A stretch of 13,563 nucleotides of DNA from Acidobacteriaceae bacterium. Its GTDB lineage: Bacteria > Acidobacteriota > Terriglobia > Terriglobales > Acidobacteriaceae. A model generated the notes under the pieces. That model did no database searches, was not told where the DNA came from, and saw only the letters and a list, made by a program, of their open reading frames with translations. Positions 11,145-13,563 of this stretch are shown here, piece by piece. Each line of letters starts with the position of its first letter. Position 1 is the stretch's first letter. The stretch lies in NCBI GenBank assembly GCA_030049955.1, contig JASIJX010000234.1, forward strand, positions 1 through 13,563. The letters are read 5' to 3'. Position numbers and translations under genes: made by a program.

Positions 11145-13563
11145 GAGCCGGGACTCCTGCATGGACTGCGCGGCCTTCGAGCCGGGAGTGGATGATGAGA
11201 TAGACAGCCGGCACCAGAAAGACGGTGACAACGACGGAGAGGGCCAGCCCACCGATAATTGCGCGGGCCAGCGGCGCGTACTGCTCACTGCCGGCCTCAA
11301 GGCCGAGTGCCATGGGAATCATTCCCAGCAGCGTGGCTAGCGAAGTCATGAGAATAGGGCGCAGGCGAATCTTGCAGGAGTGCACCACTGCATCCACCAG
11401 CGACTCTCCCTGCCCATGCAGGATGCCGGCAAACTCGACGATGAGGATGCTGTTCGAGACCACGATGCCGGTCATCATGATGACCCCCATCAGCGACATG
11501 ATGTTGAGCGTGCTTCCCGTGAGCAGCAAGATAAGCAGCACTCCCACCAGGCCTGGTGGAATGGCCATGAGGATGATGAACGGATCGATGAAGGACCGAA
11601 ACTGCGCCATAAGGATCAGGTAGACCATCAACACCGCGACGATGAGGCCAACGCCGAACTCGCTGAATGCCTGGTTCATGCTGACCACTGCGCCGCGCAC
11701 ATGGATGCGGGTATTGCGGTCAGTCTTGGTTGCTGCCAGCAACTTGTCGATGCGGGCGCCCACGGTTTGCAGCGCCTCGGTTTTCGAGGCCACGTAGATG
11801 TCGATCACGCGCCGGATCTGATAGTGGTCAACCTCGGTTGGCGTGTTGATGAACTGCACGTCGGCAACCGAGCTGAGAGGGGTATAAGCGGCCTCGGTTG
11901 CGCGCCCGAACTGTCCGGGCATGTCGCCGGCCGAACGGCCTTCGTCGCCCGGAGTGTAGCCGGGCGGACGCGTGCCGCGCAGGGGAATGTTCTCGAAATC
12001 TTCGAGCGACATGTTGTTGATCCAGCGATTCGCGTATTGCACTGTGACCATGTAATTGTTGCCGCTCTTCGGATCGATCCAGTAGCTGGGAGCGATCATG
12101 CCGTCGGAGGTCATAGCGGTGATCACGTTGTCGACTACGTCTTTAGTGGTGAGGCCGATGAGGCTGGCTTTCTCGCGGTCGATGTTGAGCGCGATGCCGG
12201 GGTAGTGGAGATCCTGCGGGATATAGACCTCTGAAACATTAGGAATATTTCGAATCTTGCTGGCTAATTTCTGCGCCAGATCATAGGCGCTATTCATGTC
12301 GTTGGAGCTGATCTGGATATCGATCGGCGCAGGCAATCCCTGGTTGATGACGCCGTCGACCAGACCGCCCGCCTGCGCATACACCGAGAGCTCGGGCATT
12401 TGCCGCGCCAATTCCTCCTGTACCCGGTGCATGTATTCGTAGCTGCCGATGCTATGGCCTTCCTTCAGGCTGGTTTGCACGAAGGCGGTATTCATTGAGG
12501 CGTTGGTCGTGTAGATGGCGGAAAGATCAGGATAGACGCCGATGTTGGAGACGATCATGTCGAAATCTTTGGGCTTCACAACACCGCGAATGAGATCCTC
12601 CACCCGGGCGATGTACTGATTGCTCCTCTCCAGTCGCGTTCCGCTGGGCATGCGCACGTTGAGGATGAACTGGCCGGGATCGGTCCGCGGAAAGTAGGCG
12701 CGCCCAAGAAAGGGAAACAGCCCGACCAGCAACACTGCCATGCCACCCAGTTGCACTGCGGCCGCGAGACCGGGGCGCTTCATGACCCGGAACGCCAGCC
12801 GTTCGTAGCCGTCGAGGAAATGCTGAAAATGTTCGTTGAACTTGCCAATGAAGCGTTTGAATGAGAAGCGCCTTTTCTCCGCGTTCCCCGAGGTCTCGCT
12901 CTCATTGTGACTAAGGCGGATGAACCGAGCACAGAACAGAGGAACCACTGTCATGGCGAAGAAATACGACGCGAAGATCGAGAGCACGACGCCGAGGGCA
13001 AGGGGAGTGAAGATGTACTTGCTGACGCCTGTGAAAAAAGTAATCGGGAAGAAGACGATGGCGGTGGTGAAGGTAGCAGCCAGCACAGCCATGGCGACTT
13101 CGGTGCCGCCCTTCTCGGCCGCCTCATAAGGCGGCACACCCATTTCCATAAACCGGAAGATGTTCTCCAGGACGATAACGCCGTTATCGATCAGGCGGGA
13201 AAAGACCAGGGCCAGACCGCCCAAGATCATGGTGTTGATGGAGCCACCCATGAGGTTCGTCAGGAACAGGCAGACGATCATGGAAAGCGGCACCGCAAGG
13301 AGCACAGCGATGGTGGCGCGCGGGCTGCCAAGGAAAATGAGGATCATGATTCCGGTCAGCACCAGGCCGATGATGGCCTCGCGGGAGACGTTGCTGATAG
13401 CCAGCTTGACGAAGACAGACTGGTCGAACACGACAGCGGTTTTGAGCTGGCCGGGCACGTCCACGAGGTGCTTGATGGCAGCCTTGATCCCGTTCACGAT
13501 ACTGATCGTGTTACTGTCGCCACCCTGCTTGAAGATGGGGATGTAAACAGAACGTTGACCGTC
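11137..13563 (-). CDS. RND multidrug efflux transporter, partial (N-terminal part missing)
   Basis: This is the inner-membrane proton-driven pump of the HAE1/AcrB type; 808 residues are visible and the reading frame is open to the right edge, so roughly the first 250 residues lie outside. The first visible residues, DGQRSVYIPIFKQGG, belong to the porter domain. It then shows the membrane blocks IGLVLTGIMILIFLGSPRAT, SRLIDNGVIVLENIFRFME (TM4), the long second periplasmic loop, and MSLMGVIMMTGIVVSNSIL (TM10). The C-terminal block RLRPILMTSLATLLGMIPMA with GSEQYAPLARAIIGGL is diagnostic. Compared with AcrB, Asp408 is replaced by Asn (13183-13185) while Asp407 is kept, and Lys940 is replaced by Ser (11455-11457), a pattern of a divergent RND subfamily. 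The adaptor (membrane fusion) protein is expected upstream, beyond the window. Confidence 0.93.
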   Translation of the reverse strand, partial: DGQRSVYIPIFKQGGDSNTISIVNGIKAAIKHLVDVPGQLKTAVVFDQSVFVKLAISNVSREAIIGLVLTGIMILIFLGSPRATIAVLLAVPLSMIVCLFLTNLMGGSINTMILGGLALVFSRLIDNGVIVLENIFRFMEMGVPPYEAAEKGGTEVAMAVLAATFTTAIVFFPITFFTGVSKYIFTPLALGVVLSIFASYFFAMTVVPLFCARFIRLSHNESETSGNAEKRRFSFKRFIGKFNEHFQHFLDGYERLAFRVMKRPGLAAAVQLGGMAVLLVGLFPFLGRAYFPRTDPGQFILNVRMPSGTRLERSNQYIARVEDLIRGVVKPKDFDMIVSNIGVYPDLSAIYTTNASMNTAFVQTSLKEGHSIGSYEYMHRVQEELARQMPELSVYAQAGGLVDGVINQGLPAPIDIQISSNDMNSAYDLAQKLASKIRNIPNVSEVYIPQDLHYPGIALNIDREKASLIGLTTKDVVDNVITAMTSDGMIAPSYWIDPKSGNNYMVTVQYANRWINNMSLEDFENIPLRGTRPPGYTPGDEGRSAGDMPGQFGRATEAAYTPLSSVADVQFINTPTEVDHYQIRRVIDIYVASKTEALQTVGARIDKLLAATKTDRNTRIHVRGAVVSMNQAFSEFGVGLIVAVLMVYLILMAQFRSFIDPFIILMAIPPGLVGVLLILLLTGSTLNIMSLMGVIMMTGIVVSNSILIVEFAGILHGQGESLVDAVVHSCKIRLRPILMTSLATLLGMIPMALGLEAGSEQYAPLARAIIGGLALSVVVTVFLVPAVYLIIHSRLEGRAVHAGVPAHE

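Noticed and set aside
11380..12234. 284-codon plus-strand frame opposite the RND gene
   Set aside because: The His/Asp-rich product arises from reading conserved RND codons in antisense; there is no start signal or domain.

Overview
The window reads as ordinary chromosomal DNA from a G+C-rich Gram-negative soil bacterium, most likely an acidobacterium (Terriglobia-like). That placement is an inference. It rests on the DUF4118/KdpD-like kinase, the secreted FecR-like protein with a CGCPP motif, the RND subfamily with SRLIDN and VSNS membrane motifs, the base composition and the promoter style. No 16S rRNA or other phylogenetic marker is present to confirm it. I see no mobile element, CRISPR array, rRNA, tRNA or phage gene.

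Layout, left to right. (1) The 5' end of a minus-strand gene for an Ala/Pro-rich secreted protein runs off the left edge (1-167). (2) A 450-bp intergenic region (168-620) holds a tandem direct repeat resembling an OmpR/PhoB-family box and a perfect short dyad. (3) A two-component pair follows on the plus strand: a DUF4118-GAF-HisKA-HATPase sensor kinase (621-2126) overlapping by 4 nt with a KdpE/OmpR-type response regulator (2123-2881). (4) A strong 18-bp hairpin sits between that pair and the convergent gene apt. (5) On the minus strand lie acylphosphatase (3709-3990) and then apt, adenine phosphoribosyltransferase (3018-3599), whose stop codon lies in a 21-bp tandem duplication. (6) On the plus strand, trpG/pabA-type glutamine amidotransferase (4101-4679) is followed 2 nt later by a secreted FecR-like protein (4682-5647). 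(7) trpE (5684-7234) is on the minus strand, convergent with the trpG unit. (8) Divergent from trpE is a Glu/Leu dehydrogenase (7560-8834) with a clear promoter and a ~210-nt potentially structured leader. (9) pgsA (8973-9611) encodes phosphatidylglycerophosphate synthase. (10) On the minus strand, an RND efflux pump (11137 to beyond the right edge) is followed by its TolC-like outer-membrane partner (9699-11144), with start and stop overlapping by 8 nt.

Functionally this is a housekeeping region. TrpE and TrpG would form anthranilate synthase although encoded in separate, convergent units, and the dehydrogenase next door links to glutamate/ammonium metabolism. Apt salvages adenine, PgsA makes phosphatidylglycerol, and the RND/TolC pair exports drugs or other small molecules, with the adaptor protein presumably encoded beyond the right edge.

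I did not find an obviously new multi-gene system. The points most worth a second look are the gdh leader, the phosphoacceptor-region substitutions in the sensor kinase together with its upstream direct repeat, and the FecR-like secreted protein coupled to trpG.
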